A DNA stretch of 64,000 nucleotides from Aedoeadaptatus coli (lineage in GTDB: Bacteria > Bacillota > Clostridia > Tissierellales > Peptoniphilaceae): positions 1 through 64,000 of the forward strand of contig NZ_OPYI01000003.1 of NCBI RefSeq assembly GCF_900343085.1. Reading direction: 5' to 3'. Positions 24,973-33,387 of the stretch are shown in pieces (within the stretch, counting starts at the first letter, position 1; every line of letters begins with the position of its first letter). Under the pieces are notes generated by a model. It saw nothing but the letters and a program-made list of their open reading frames with translations. It was not told the DNA's origin and ran no database searches. The translations under genes were made by a program, and so were the position numbers.

Positions 24973-26680
24973 CACCCCTTAAATTTGCAGCATACATTTC
25001 CTTATAAAGTTCTGATGACTTTAATAGTTCTTCATGAGTACCATAAGAATTTAATTTGCCATCTTTAATAACAAATATCCTATCTGCATCAACAATTGTC
25101 TTTAACCTATGAGCAATTATAATTAAAGTTTTACCCTTAACTAAATTAGCCAAGGCGTTTTGTATGAGTGCTTCATTTTCAGGATCTATATATGAAGTTG
25201 CTTCATCTAAAATTACGATTGGTGCATTCTTTAGCATGGCACGAGCAATAGATATTCTTTGTCTTTCTCCTCCAGATAGATGACCTCCACCTTCACCAAC
25301 TCTTGTATCATAACCATTAGATAGATTCATAATAAAATCATGGCAGGCAGATTTTTTGCACACTTCTATGATTTCTTCGTCACTAGCTTCTTTATTTCCA
25401 AGCCTAATATTTTCCTTTATAGTCATATCAAAAAGAAAATTATCTTGAGATACAAAAGAAATAAGTGAAGACAAGTTTTCGAGCGACACATCTTTTGTTT
25501 CTACTCCGCCAATTTTGATAGATCCCTTATCTACATTCCAAAAACCAGCAATAAGCTTTGCTATTGTTGACTTGCCTGACCCAGAAGGTCCAACGAGTGC
25601 TGAAACTGACTTTTCTTTTATTTCCATAGAAAGATTATCAATGACTTTCTTTTCTCCATCGTAAGAAAAGTCTACGTCTTGAAGTTCTATATTATATGAT
25701 TCTAAATTTTGTCCCTTGTCAATATTTTCTAACTCTCTTGAATCTAAAATCTTTCCTATCTCAGAAGTTATAGTCGATATTCTTGACATATCATCCATAT
25801 AGTTCATGATTTTTAAAATACTAGAAACTGTAGCAAAGGATAAGACTATTAAGGTAATTAAATTTCCTAAATCAATACTTCCATTTATATAAAATAAAAT
25901 CCCAAAAGGTATGATTGTAATAATTCCCATAGGAGAAAGTAATCTACCTATAGCAACCTTATTCATAGACTCGTCCATCCAGTTATAATAAAAACTTGCA
26001 TTGTCATAAACTGCATCAGCATATTTTTTATAAGATGATTCGCTTTGATTAAAAGTCTTTATTACTTCTATCCCATTTATATACTCAACAATAGAATTAT
26101 TCATGTGTTGACCAATGGCAACTGACTTTCCAAACATTTCCTTATAATGAGCATTCATAACAGACATCATAATAGACATTCCTACCACAAAAGGAATTAG
26201 TGATAGCAAAGTTAAACGCCAATCTAAGCTAAACATATAAATTAATAATAGAACAGGTCCTACTAAATTTGCAGTAAATTCTGGGACTAAGTGGGCAAGG
26301 GATGTTTCCATAGAATCAACCTGCTCAACTATAATATTTTTCAATTCTCCAGATGATCTTGATAATACATCTCCTAATGGCATCTTGAATAATTTCTTAG
26401 AAATATCATTTCTGATTTCTCCAAGTGAATTAAAAGTTGCTGTATGAGAAATACTTGTTGATATTCCCGCTGCCACTTCTTTAATAACAAATGTTAGAAA
26501 AATACTAAGGCATAATGGAGTATATAGGCTTATATCAGTTATGCCATTAATCAAATTTACAATAATTTTTGCCATATAAATATAAGAAAAAAGTCCAGCC
26601 ACTACCCCTACTATTGCAAGTAGTACAGAAATAAAATATGAGCCTTTTCTTTTATTTACATATTCTTTTACTAAATTCAC
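24959..26680 (-). CDS. ABC half-transporter, YbtP-like
   Basis: A 573-residue fused ABC protein, with six membrane helices (about 12-300) then an ATPase with Walker A GPSGSGKST, signature LSGGERQR, Walker B IVILDEAT and IIAHRLKT. It starts with GTG at 26680, 5 nt after AAAGGAGG. Together with the overlapping downstream gene it should form a heterodimer. By family and context it probably imports the iron-loaded metallophore, as YbtPQ does; export of the apo-compound is the alternative. Confidence 0.85.
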   Translation of the reverse strand: MNLVKEYVNKRKGSYFISVLLAIVGVVAGLFSYIYMAKIIVNLINGITDISLYTPLCLSIFLTFVIKEVAAGISTSISHTATFNSLGEIRNDISKKLFKMPLGDVLSRSSGELKNIIVEQVDSMETSLAHLVPEFTANLVGPVLLLIYMFSLDWRLTLLSLIPFVVGMSIMMSVMNAHYKEMFGKSVAIGQHMNNSIVEYINGIEVIKTFNQSESSYKKYADAVYDNASFYYNWMDESMNKVAIGRLLSPMGIITIIPFGILFYINGSIDLGNLITLIVLSFATVSSILKIMNYMDDMSRISTITSEIGKILDSRELENIDKGQNLESYNIELQDVDFSYDGEKKVIDNLSMEIKEKSVSALVGPSGSGKSTIAKLIAGFWNVDKGSIKIGGVETKDVSLENLSSLISFVSQDNFLFDMTIKENIRLGNKEASDEEIIEVCKKSACHDFIMNLSNGYDTRVGEGGGHLSGGERQRISIARAMLKNAPIVILDEATSYIDPENEALIQNALANLVKGKTLIIIAHRLKTIVDADRIFVIKDGKLNSYGTHEELLKSSELYKEMYAANLRGDENA

Positions 26681-26717
26681 TTTAAAACCTCCTTTAGTAA
26701 TATTTTTAAATAGTTTA

Positions 26718-28070
26718 TTATATTTTTTTTATTTCAGAGGGCATTCTATTAAGCTCTCCAATCATCATTGCTATTCCAGCTAAAATCATAATTAAATCTA
26801 CAAGAGGTTCAGCAAACCATACTGCCTTAACTCCAAATGTCATTGGTAGAATAATCATGGCAGGAACGAATAAAAATAATTGTCTTAGCATGACGATTAT
26901 GCCTGCCTTTTTAGCATTTCCTATTGCTTGGAAGAATGTTATAGACATAACCATTACTCCATATAAGATAAATATAGAATAGAATAGTCTAAAGTTTCCT
27001 ACTCCCTGAGTTATAATACTTTCTTCTACTCCAAATAAAGAAAGAATATTCTTTGAAAATGCTAATGCTGGTATCCAAAATATTGATGCAAGAACTAATC
27101 CTCCGATAGAAAATACTTTCATAGCTTCCTTTACTCTCTCATATTTCTTTGCTCCAAAATTTGTACCAACTACAGGTTGTAAACCTTGACTCATTCCCCA
27201 AAGTGGAATAAATGAAAAGGCATATATTCTAAGTGTTGCTGCCATCAAGATAGCATTTGTATCTCCGCCATATTTAAAGGACATTTTATATAGCATTGTT
27301 TGTTGAATCATAAATAAAATTTGCATCATCATAGCAGATGACCCTACGCCAAACATTTCTTTTTTTATTTCCTGATCCGATTTGATTTTATTTATTTTTA
27401 CAGATTTACTCTTGTATTTAAAGTAATGGAGTGTTATTATTGCTTGAACTAATTGTGCTGTAATAGTTGCAAGTGCTGCACCTTCAATTGCATATTTCCC
27501 CATTAATTTCATTAGAATAGGATCAAGAATTATGTTTAAGAGAGCTCCTAGCCCCATAATAAGCATGGCTTTTTTCATTAATCCTTCTCCACGCATAACC
27601 ATGTTTGCTGATTGAGTAAAGTTTACAAATAAAGAACCAATGAAAATCACGCGTAAATATCTGATACCATATTCTTTAATTTCGCCACTTGCCCCAACCA
27701 TATCTAAAAAATGTGGTGCAAGTAAAATTCCACCTATTGTAATAATTGATGAGAATAAAATAACCCAAAAGATTAAATTCCCCATAATTTTATCAACTGT
27801 TTTTTTGTCGCCCTTTCCTATAGCTCTTGATAAAACTGATGCTGAACCTACGCCTATAAGTGTAGATACACCACTATTGAAAAATGTAAGCGGCATAGCT
27901 ACACCACAAGCTGTCATTGCTGTTTGTCCTATAATATTTCCTGCAAATATTCCATCCATTAATGGATAAAGACCTATTACTATCATTCCTATTACAGCAG
28001 GAATAGATAATTGAAAGAGTAAATCTATAGGTCTTTTTGTTAATAATTGTTCTTTCATATCTTGTTTCAA
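26718..28070 (-). CDS. MATE-family efflux transporter
   Basis: A 450-residue protein with twelve predicted transmembrane helices in two homologous halves, as in the MATE family (NorM/DinF type). The start appears to be TTG at 28070: AAGGAG lies 8 nt upstream, whereas the first ATG (28058) has no ribosome site. Lying in a metallophore operon between ECF and ABC genes, it is a candidate exporter of the newly made metallophore; MATE genes also occur in the equibactin cluster. Substrate is inferred only from context. Confidence 0.8.
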   Translation of the reverse strand: MKQDMKEQLLTKRPIDLLFQLSIPAVIGMIVIGLYPLMDGIFAGNIIGQTAMTACGVAMPLTFFNSGVSTLIGVGSASVLSRAIGKGDKKTVDKIMGNLIFWVILFSSIITIGGILLAPHFLDMVGASGEIKEYGIRYLRVIFIGSLFVNFTQSANMVMRGEGLMKKAMLIMGLGALLNIILDPILMKLMGKYAIEGAALATITAQLVQAIITLHYFKYKSKSVKINKIKSDQEIKKEMFGVGSSAMMMQILFMIQQTMLYKMSFKYGGDTNAILMAATLRIYAFSFIPLWGMSQGLQPVVGTNFGAKKYERVKEAMKVFSIGGLVLASIFWIPALAFSKNILSLFGVEESIITQGVGNFRLFYSIFILYGVMVMSITFFQAIGNAKKAGIIVMLRQLFLFVPAMIILPMTFGVKAVWFAEPLVDLIMILAGIAMMIGELNRMPSEIKKI

Positions 28071-28082
28071 AAAATCAACTCC

Positions 28083-29531
28083 TTACACAATCAGTCCATC
28101 TTTAATAAATTTCAAAATTTCTTTTTCATGTCCCTGAATATTCACTTTCTTGTATCTATCTCCTCCAAGCATTAACACAGAATTACAAACTTTAAAAATA
28201 AGTTCTATATCATGAGTTATTATGGCAAAAAGATATATTTTTGAATATCTTTTTATTATTTCAGAAATATCATTCATTCTCTTGTAATCTAAACCTGACG
28301 TAGGTTCATCAAGAATTATTAATTTTCTACCACTTAAACAAGCAGTTAATAGAGCAAGTCTTTGTTTTTGTCCACCAGATAGATTTTGTGGATGGTCATA
28401 CCTATTTTCCCAAAGGTCAATATGTTTTAATTCGTTTCTAAGTCTATTTAAATATTCATCGTCATTAATTCTATCTTTTTGTAAAAGCTCATTTTCCACC
28501 GTATCAAAAAACATTTGGTATTCTACATCTTGCATCATATAATAAGAGTTTCTTAATCTTTCTTTTTTATTTCTCCCAAAGCTTGTCTTGCCTTTAAAGT
28601 TTAATAAACCAGCTAAGGATCTTGCAAGAGTCGTTTTACCTACTCCATTTTTACCTATAATCGCCATTATCTCATTTTCATATAAGCTTATATTTAAATT
28701 TTTTATTAATTCTTTTTTACCAGTAGAAATATCAGCTCCTCTTATATCCTCAACTACATTTTTGGAATTATCAATATTTTCAGATAGCAAAAAATTATAG
28801 TTAGTTGTTCTTAAAGAGTAATTTTTACAATCCTCTTCTGTTAATTCACCTTTTTTAAAAACTTTTTCGATTTTACCATCTTTCATATACAAAAAACGAT
28901 CATATAAATCATTTAAATAGAACAATCTATGCTCAGATATTATTATCGTTTTTCCTAAGGATTTTAATTTTTCAAGAATATTCTTAAGTTCGACTATTCC
29001 CCTATAGTCTAAATTTGATGATGGTTCATCAAAAAAAATTATTTTAGTATCATAAACAAGAGTAGATGAGATAGCAACTTTTTGCTTTTGTCCACCTGAT
29101 AAAGAATTGATATTTCTATATTTTAAATTTTCAATTCCCATCACACTCAAAGAGTCATCAACTCTTTTCTTTAATTCTGAAAGCTCCATTCCTAAATTTT
29201 CTCCAACAAAGGCAAGCTCATCTTCAACAATATTTGCGAAGAACTGATCTGTTGGATTTTGAAAAACATTTCCTATATATTTTGCCAATTCTCCATTGTT
29301 ATATTGCGAAATATTTTTTCCTAAAATAGATACTTGTCCATATAATTGTCCTTGATAATGATTCGGAATTAAACCATTTAATATTCTTGTTAGCGTGGTT
29401 TTTCCACAACCAGATAAACCACTTATAACAACAAGTTCCCCTTCTTTAATATTTAGCTCTATATCTTTTAAAATTACCTTATCATTTCCGTCATAAGAGA
29501 ATTTTTTAATATCTGCTTCTATTACATTCAT
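28083..29531 (-). CDS. ECF transporter ATPase, duplicated (EcfA-EcfA')
   Basis: A 482-residue protein with two complete ABC ATPase domains. Domain 1 (about 1-235) has GLSGCGKTT, LSGGQKQK, IIFFDEPSSNLD and a switch His in SEHRL. Domain 2 (about 255-480) has GKNGVGKTT, LSGGQKQR, LIILDEPTSGLD and THD. It powers the T subunit encoded directly upstream. The start at 29531 follows GGAGGTC; a longer frame begins inside that ribosome site. Confidence 0.88.
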   Translation of the reverse strand: MNVIEADIKKFSYDGNDKVILKDIELNIKEGELVVISGLSGCGKTTLTRILNGLIPNHYQGQLYGQVSILGKNISQYNNGELAKYIGNVFQNPTDQFFANIVEDELAFVGENLGMELSELKKRVDDSLSVMGIENLKYRNINSLSGGQKQKVAISSTLVYDTKIIFFDEPSSNLDYRGIVELKNILEKLKSLGKTIIISEHRLFYLNDLYDRFLYMKDGKIEKVFKKGELTEEDCKNYSLRTTNYNFLLSENIDNSKNVVEDIRGADISTGKKELIKNLNISLYENEIMAIIGKNGVGKTTLARSLAGLLNFKGKTSFGRNKKERLRNSYYMMQDVEYQMFFDTVENELLQKDRINDDEYLNRLRNELKHIDLWENRYDHPQNLSGGQKQRLALLTACLSGRKLIILDEPTSGLDYKRMNDISEIIKRYSKIYLFAIITHDIELIFKVCNSVLMLGGDRYKKVNIQGHEKEILKFIKDGLIV

Positions 29532-30208
29532 ATTGACCTCCACAATAAGAAAATAGCTAAAAGTAAGAATACGATATCAAAAAATTTAAAAGTTATTTTA
29601 TGATAATTGGTCCTTTCCCCTCTATATTCTGCTCCTTTAGATATAATAGATGAAGTCAAAGTTTCACTCACTTGCAAACATTTATAGATAAGAGGGATGA
29701 AGTAAAGTTCAAAAGACCTAACAGGATGGAGGGGACTTAATCTTAGTCCCCTTACCTTCATGCCATTCTTTATTTCATTAAGCCTTAACCCCATCTCTGA
29801 TATAAACTTCATTCCTATCACTATGCTTAAAGCAAACACATTTGGAATGTGTAAAAACTTAAGTGAACTCATCATTTTAAGTGGTGATGAATTCACAAGA
29901 ATACCACCAATAACAAATATTGGAAAGAGTTTTAATAAGATTTCTACAAGACCTAAAATTGCATTTCCACCTATTCCTAAGTCTGTAATAGTTAATGTTT
30001 TGCCAACAATTAACAAGATAAGAACTGTTGCTAGTTGTTTAATAAATTGTTTTAAGGAAAAAGTTAAAGTTAGAAACATTGATATTGCTATCATAATATA
30101 GTAGCCAATATCATCTGTTATAAATAATATAATCGAAAACGCTAAAATTAAAACAAATAAAATTATAGGATTTACAAGACAGTTGTCATCTCTCCTTATT
30201 TTTTCCAT
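29528..30208 (-). CDS. ECF transporter T component (EcfT/CbiQ-like)
   Basis: A 226-residue membrane protein with about five helices and the two Ala-Arg-Gly-like coupling motifs of EcfT: NGMKVRGLRLSP near residue 148 and SKGAEYRGERTN near residue 191. It links the duplicated ATPase to the S component. Its ATG shares a base with the preceding stop (TAATG), so the three ECF genes are coupled. Confidence 0.85.
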   Translation of the reverse strand: MEKIRRDDNCLVNPIILFVLILAFSIILFITDDIGYYIMIAISMFLTLTFSLKQFIKQLATVLILLIVGKTLTITDLGIGGNAILGLVEILLKLFPIFVIGGILVNSSPLKMMSSLKFLHIPNVFALSIVIGMKFISEMGLRLNEIKNGMKVRGLRLSPLHPVRSFELYFIPLIYKCLQVSETLTSSIISKGAEYRGERTNYHKITFKFFDIVFLLLAIFLLWRSI

Positions 30209-30786
30209 TACAATATTCCTGATTTTTTACTATTTTTAAAAAACTTATTATTTATATATAATCCAAATCTTCCTGCTATTAATACCAAGACGATATTAAT
30301 GCCTATTGAGATTAGCATTGCCTTTGGTGTAAAAAAGGCATCCATAAAGGCAGCCTGTTCTTTAGTAAATACGCTAAAAACTTCAACAATTTTTTCTGGT
30401 CCAAGTAGTCTTACAAATGTCATTGCATGCATTGAAATAACAAACATTCCAGCAGATACCGCTAAGGCAACTCTATTATCATTTTTATAGTTGCCTATAA
30501 TTAATTCTGCTACAATAGCTGCGATGGCATTTACTATAAGCATTGGCCAATATCCACTTAAAGCATAAAATACACCTAGCAACATGAAAAATATAAAAGC
30601 TATTCCTCTTTTTTGTAATTTTTTAGCCATAATTATAAATGGCGGAGCTACTACAAAGGAAGAAAATCCTGCCGCTATATATAAGGATAAAGTTCCTAAC
30701 ATTCCTGTGGCTGTTGATACAGCCATGTTTAATATAAACGCCACTACTGTAAAAATTGTAACTTGTACAATATCTTTTAATTTCAT
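30208..30786 (-). CDS. ECF substrate-binding (S) component, MptS/Trep_Strep type
   Basis: A 192-residue protein with six hydrophobic segments and the family's N-terminal KLKDIVQVTIFTVVAF pattern. S components of this type are seen next to metallophore genes in streptococci and clostridia, but their substrate is not known. The ATG at 30786 follows GGAGG by 6 nt. It forms a complete ECF transporter with the next two genes. Whether it imports a precursor, the loaded metallophore or something else cannot be told. Confidence 0.75.
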   Translation of the reverse strand: MKLKDIVQVTIFTVVAFILNMAVSTATGMLGTLSLYIAAGFSSFVVAPPFIIMAKKLQKRGIAFIFFMLLGVFYALSGYWPMLIVNAIAAIVAELIIGNYKNDNRVALAVSAGMFVISMHAMTFVRLLGPEKIVEVFSVFTKEQAAFMDAFFTPKAMLISIGINIVLVLIAGRFGLYINNKFFKNSKKSGIL

Positions 30787-30837
30787 ATAAACCTCCAATT
30801 TAAGATATATTTTTTCTTTCTGAGTAAACCCTAAGAT

Positions 30838-31404
30838 CTACTTAGCATTATTATCTAAGATAATTCCTATCATTTTTTTTAATGCAAGTTTGTTCTTCAC
30901 AAAATTTTCTCTTGCATTTAGAACTTCACAACCTAGAATAAATGTGTTAATCAAATCAGTTATTAATTCGATAGCTTCACTTAATTCACCTCTTACATCT
31001 TCATCAAATAACATTAGAATACTATCAGATGATGATTTTTTTAGTTTCTTATATAAGTCTTTTAACTTATCGTCATGGTTTAATTCCTGCAAAAACATTG
31101 CATAAATTGAAACATAGTCACTCTGATATAGCATTTTTTCTAAAATGATCTCAGATAAAACTTCGCTAAAATCCTGACTTGTTTTATTCATCTCATCATG
31201 GATTATCTTCTCTCTGTATTTATTTCCTTCTACCATAATGTCGTATAAAATTTCATAGGTAGAACCATAATGATGATACAACCCACCTCTAGAAAGCCCA
31301 GTAGCTTCCATTATGTCATTCATAACTGTATTTCTAAATCCTTTTTTTAAAAACACAGCTATTGATGCTTTTTTTATTTGATCCAATCTATCTTTAACAT
31401 TCAT
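30838..31404 (-). CDS. TetR-family regulator
   Basis: A 188-residue regulator. The N-terminal TetR HTH (about 8-52) reads IKKASIAVFLKKGFRNTVMNDIMEATGLSRGGLYHHYGS. The C-terminal ligand domain is helical and unassigned. It is first in the transport operon (ECF, MATE, ABC), so it probably controls transport genes in response to a small molecule. ATG at 31404 chosen; a GTG two codons upstream (31410) is possible. A promoter with an extended -10 lies at 31462-31488. Confidence 0.88.
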   Translation of the reverse strand: MNVKDRLDQIKKASIAVFLKKGFRNTVMNDIMEATGLSRGGLYHHYGSTYEILYDIMVEGNKYREKIIHDEMNKTSQDFSEVLSEIILEKMLYQSDYVSIYAMFLQELNHDDKLKDLYKKLKKSSSDSILMLFDEDVRGELSEAIELITDLINTFILGCEVLNARENFVKNKLALKKMIGIILDNNAK

Positions 31405-31461
31405 TCGCACTCTTGAAATACTACCATCTCCTTAAAGACATCTGTGTCGGTATTTATGAAT

Positions 31462-31488
31462 ATTATACCATATTTTTATGATAATCAA
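31462..31488 (-). promoter_or_regulatory. Promoter of the transport operon
   Basis: On the minus strand TTGATT (31483-31488) and an extended -10 TGGTATAAT (31462-31470) with a 15-bp spacer. Just downstream GACA-CAGA-TGTC is a small palindrome that could serve the TetR regulator. Confidence 0.55.
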
Positions 31489-31489
31489 C

Positions 31490-32242
31490 TCATTTAACTC
31501 TACTCTTTATCATCCCAATTATTATTTCTGGATGCTTACTTAAAGCTTCTGAATGCCCCATATCTTTTATTTCTTCTACTTCTAGTTCTTTTTTTATTAA
31601 CTTTTCTAAATAATTTAAAGAATCTTTTGCGTATATTTCTCTACTTCCAAAAGAAACAGATATGTCTTTCGTAGATAATTTGTCAGAATTTTTATTTGTT
31701 ATATCATAACTATATGCAGCTTTAAAGGTACTGTATAAAGTTTCATTACTTATAGACTTAAATAACATTGGTTTTAATATTTCAATGTCATTTTCATCAT
31801 ATCCCATGTTATCTCTGATTTCTTTTTGAAGATGATTATTTTCTAATAATCCAATAAATTGTTTAGACATTATATTTGAAAATAATTCAATATTTTCTCC
31901 CATATTTATATATTGACCACCATCTAGGATTACTTTTGTTATGTTAACTTCTCCGCACAATATCATTTCAAGAACAATACTAGCCCCTAAAGATATACCA
32001 TATGCTAGTTCAATATTATCAATTCTTAAATCTTTAATTTCCTTTATTATCCTTACAGCAACTTGTTCTACAGATTTAATTGGTTCTTCATTGATATCAC
32101 TATGACCTGGTAAAACAGGTAATAGTATGCAATAACTTGATTTTAAAGATTCTATTATTTCCCTAAAACAATTTTCCCAATAAAAGCCAGCACCATGAAC
32201 TAGCATAATTTTAGGATTGTTTAAATCACCCACTATCTTCAT
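31490..32242 (-). CDS. Alpha/beta-hydrolase
   Basis: A 250-residue alpha/beta-hydrolase: oxyanion-region motif LVHGAGFYWENCF near residue 14, nucleophile elbow YGISLGAS near residue 84, and a C-terminal KDMGHSEALS with the catalytic His near residue 233. It is last in the biosynthetic operon, 1 bp after the reductase. It could trim, release or hydrolyse the metallophore (iron release), or act as an editing enzyme. It is distinct from the GrsT-type thioesterase at 43149. Confidence 0.75.
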   Translation of the reverse strand: MKIVGDLNNPKIMLVHGAGFYWENCFREIIESLKSSYCILLPVLPGHSDINEEPIKSVEQVAVRIIKEIKDLRIDNIELAYGISLGASIVLEMILCGEVNITKVILDGGQYINMGENIELFSNIMSKQFIGLLENNHLQKEIRDNMGYDENDIEILKPMLFKSISNETLYSTFKAAYSYDITNKNSDKLSTKDISVSFGSREIYAKDSLNYLEKLIKKELEVEEIKDMGHSEALSKHPEIIIGMIKSRVK

Positions 32243-33298
32243 TTATAACACACCCTCCTCATATTCCTTTTTTTCTTTTTTGATATTTACTTTAACATTT
32301 TTAAATATCAAATCCCTTTCTATATCTTTAAAGTCTAAAATATCCATTGAATAATATAGCCCATTTTTATAATTTCCCTCCATAATTTTCTTAACAAGAT
32401 TAGAACAAATTACAGCACTCATTGTACTGCTTTCTTTACTTTCTACTTCAATCTCAATATTTTCCATAGAATTTTTCGCAGAAATTATTAGCTTGTTAAA
32501 ATTATTTTTAGAAACATTTGCTTTAAAAAATGAAATTATATTATCTATATCTTTACTATAACTACCTTCAAGTTTATCAGATTTTAATACTATGTCCTGC
32601 ATTTTTCGAATAACCTTATCGTCATAAATTTGATTAAACCAATTTGCAGTGTTAACATTAAATTTTTCTGCTACTCTTAAAAATTCTTTGGTGATATAGT
32701 TTGATAGCTTATAAATATCACCATTAATATTTACAAATTTAATTCCATCTTCATATACAAGCTCTCCATTTTTGTAATAATATAATGCTTTTCCAAACCC
32801 AGATAAATTTGTTAAAACAAAGTCTTCAATTGCTGATTTACTGGGAATTTCTTCACTTACATTAAAACCTGAAATAGAATCAACATTCTTTAAACAACTA
32901 CAAGCATAACTTGCCATAATTCCACTTAATCCAGGGAAATATCCCGAAGATAAAACAAATATGTTGTTATCTAATTCTTCTTTTATTTTATCCTCTAAAA
33001 ATGATTCACCTGATGGATCTATATATGGAATATTGCATTCACTTGCTATTTTAGCTATCTTTTCTCCATTTTTATATGATGCTCCAGCACAATTTATCAA
33101 AATATCAACTTGATTACAAAATTCAGCGACTTTACCCAAATCTTTTATGTCCACCTGTACATAAGTGCAATTTTCTGTATCTTGTTTTTTATTGTTCTTG
33201 TAGGTAGCATATAAAGGATATATCTCACTTATAATTTCTACACATTTTGAACCAATATTTCCACTTCCTCCCAATATTCCAATTATCGGATTTTTCAT
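32243..33298 (-). CDS. Saccharopine-dehydrogenase-like NAD(P)H reductase
   Basis: A 351-residue oxidoreductase with an N-terminal Rossmann fold (GILGGSGNIGSKCVE, residues 7-21) and a mid-section DILINCAGASYKNGEKIAK, IPYIDPSGE typical of saccharopine-dehydrogenase-like reductases. In pyochelin- and yersiniabactin-type pathways a reductase converts one thiazoline ring to thiazolidine while it is bound to the synthetase; position right after the NRPS genes suggests that role here. It is not of the Gfo/Idh type seen in PchG/Irp3, so the assignment is by context. Confidence 0.65.
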   Translation of the reverse strand: MKNPIIGILGGSGNIGSKCVEIISEIYPLYATYKNNKKQDTENCTYVQVDIKDLGKVAEFCNQVDILINCAGASYKNGEKIAKIASECNIPYIDPSGESFLEDKIKEELDNNIFVLSSGYFPGLSGIMASYACSCLKNVDSISGFNVSEEIPSKSAIEDFVLTNLSGFGKALYYYKNGELVYEDGIKFVNINGDIYKLSNYITKEFLRVAEKFNVNTANWFNQIYDDKVIRKMQDIVLKSDKLEGSYSKDIDNIISFFKANVSKNNFNKLIISAKNSMENIEIEVESKESSTMSAVICSNLVKKIMEGNYKNGLYYSMDILDFKDIERDLIFKNVKVNIKKEKKEYEEGVL

Positions 33299-33387
33299 AT
33301 ATTCACCTCTCTTTTAGTAAATAAAAACCAATATAGCTTCAATTTTTAGCTTGAATCATTAAATAATTTTATCATCTTGAATATTCC

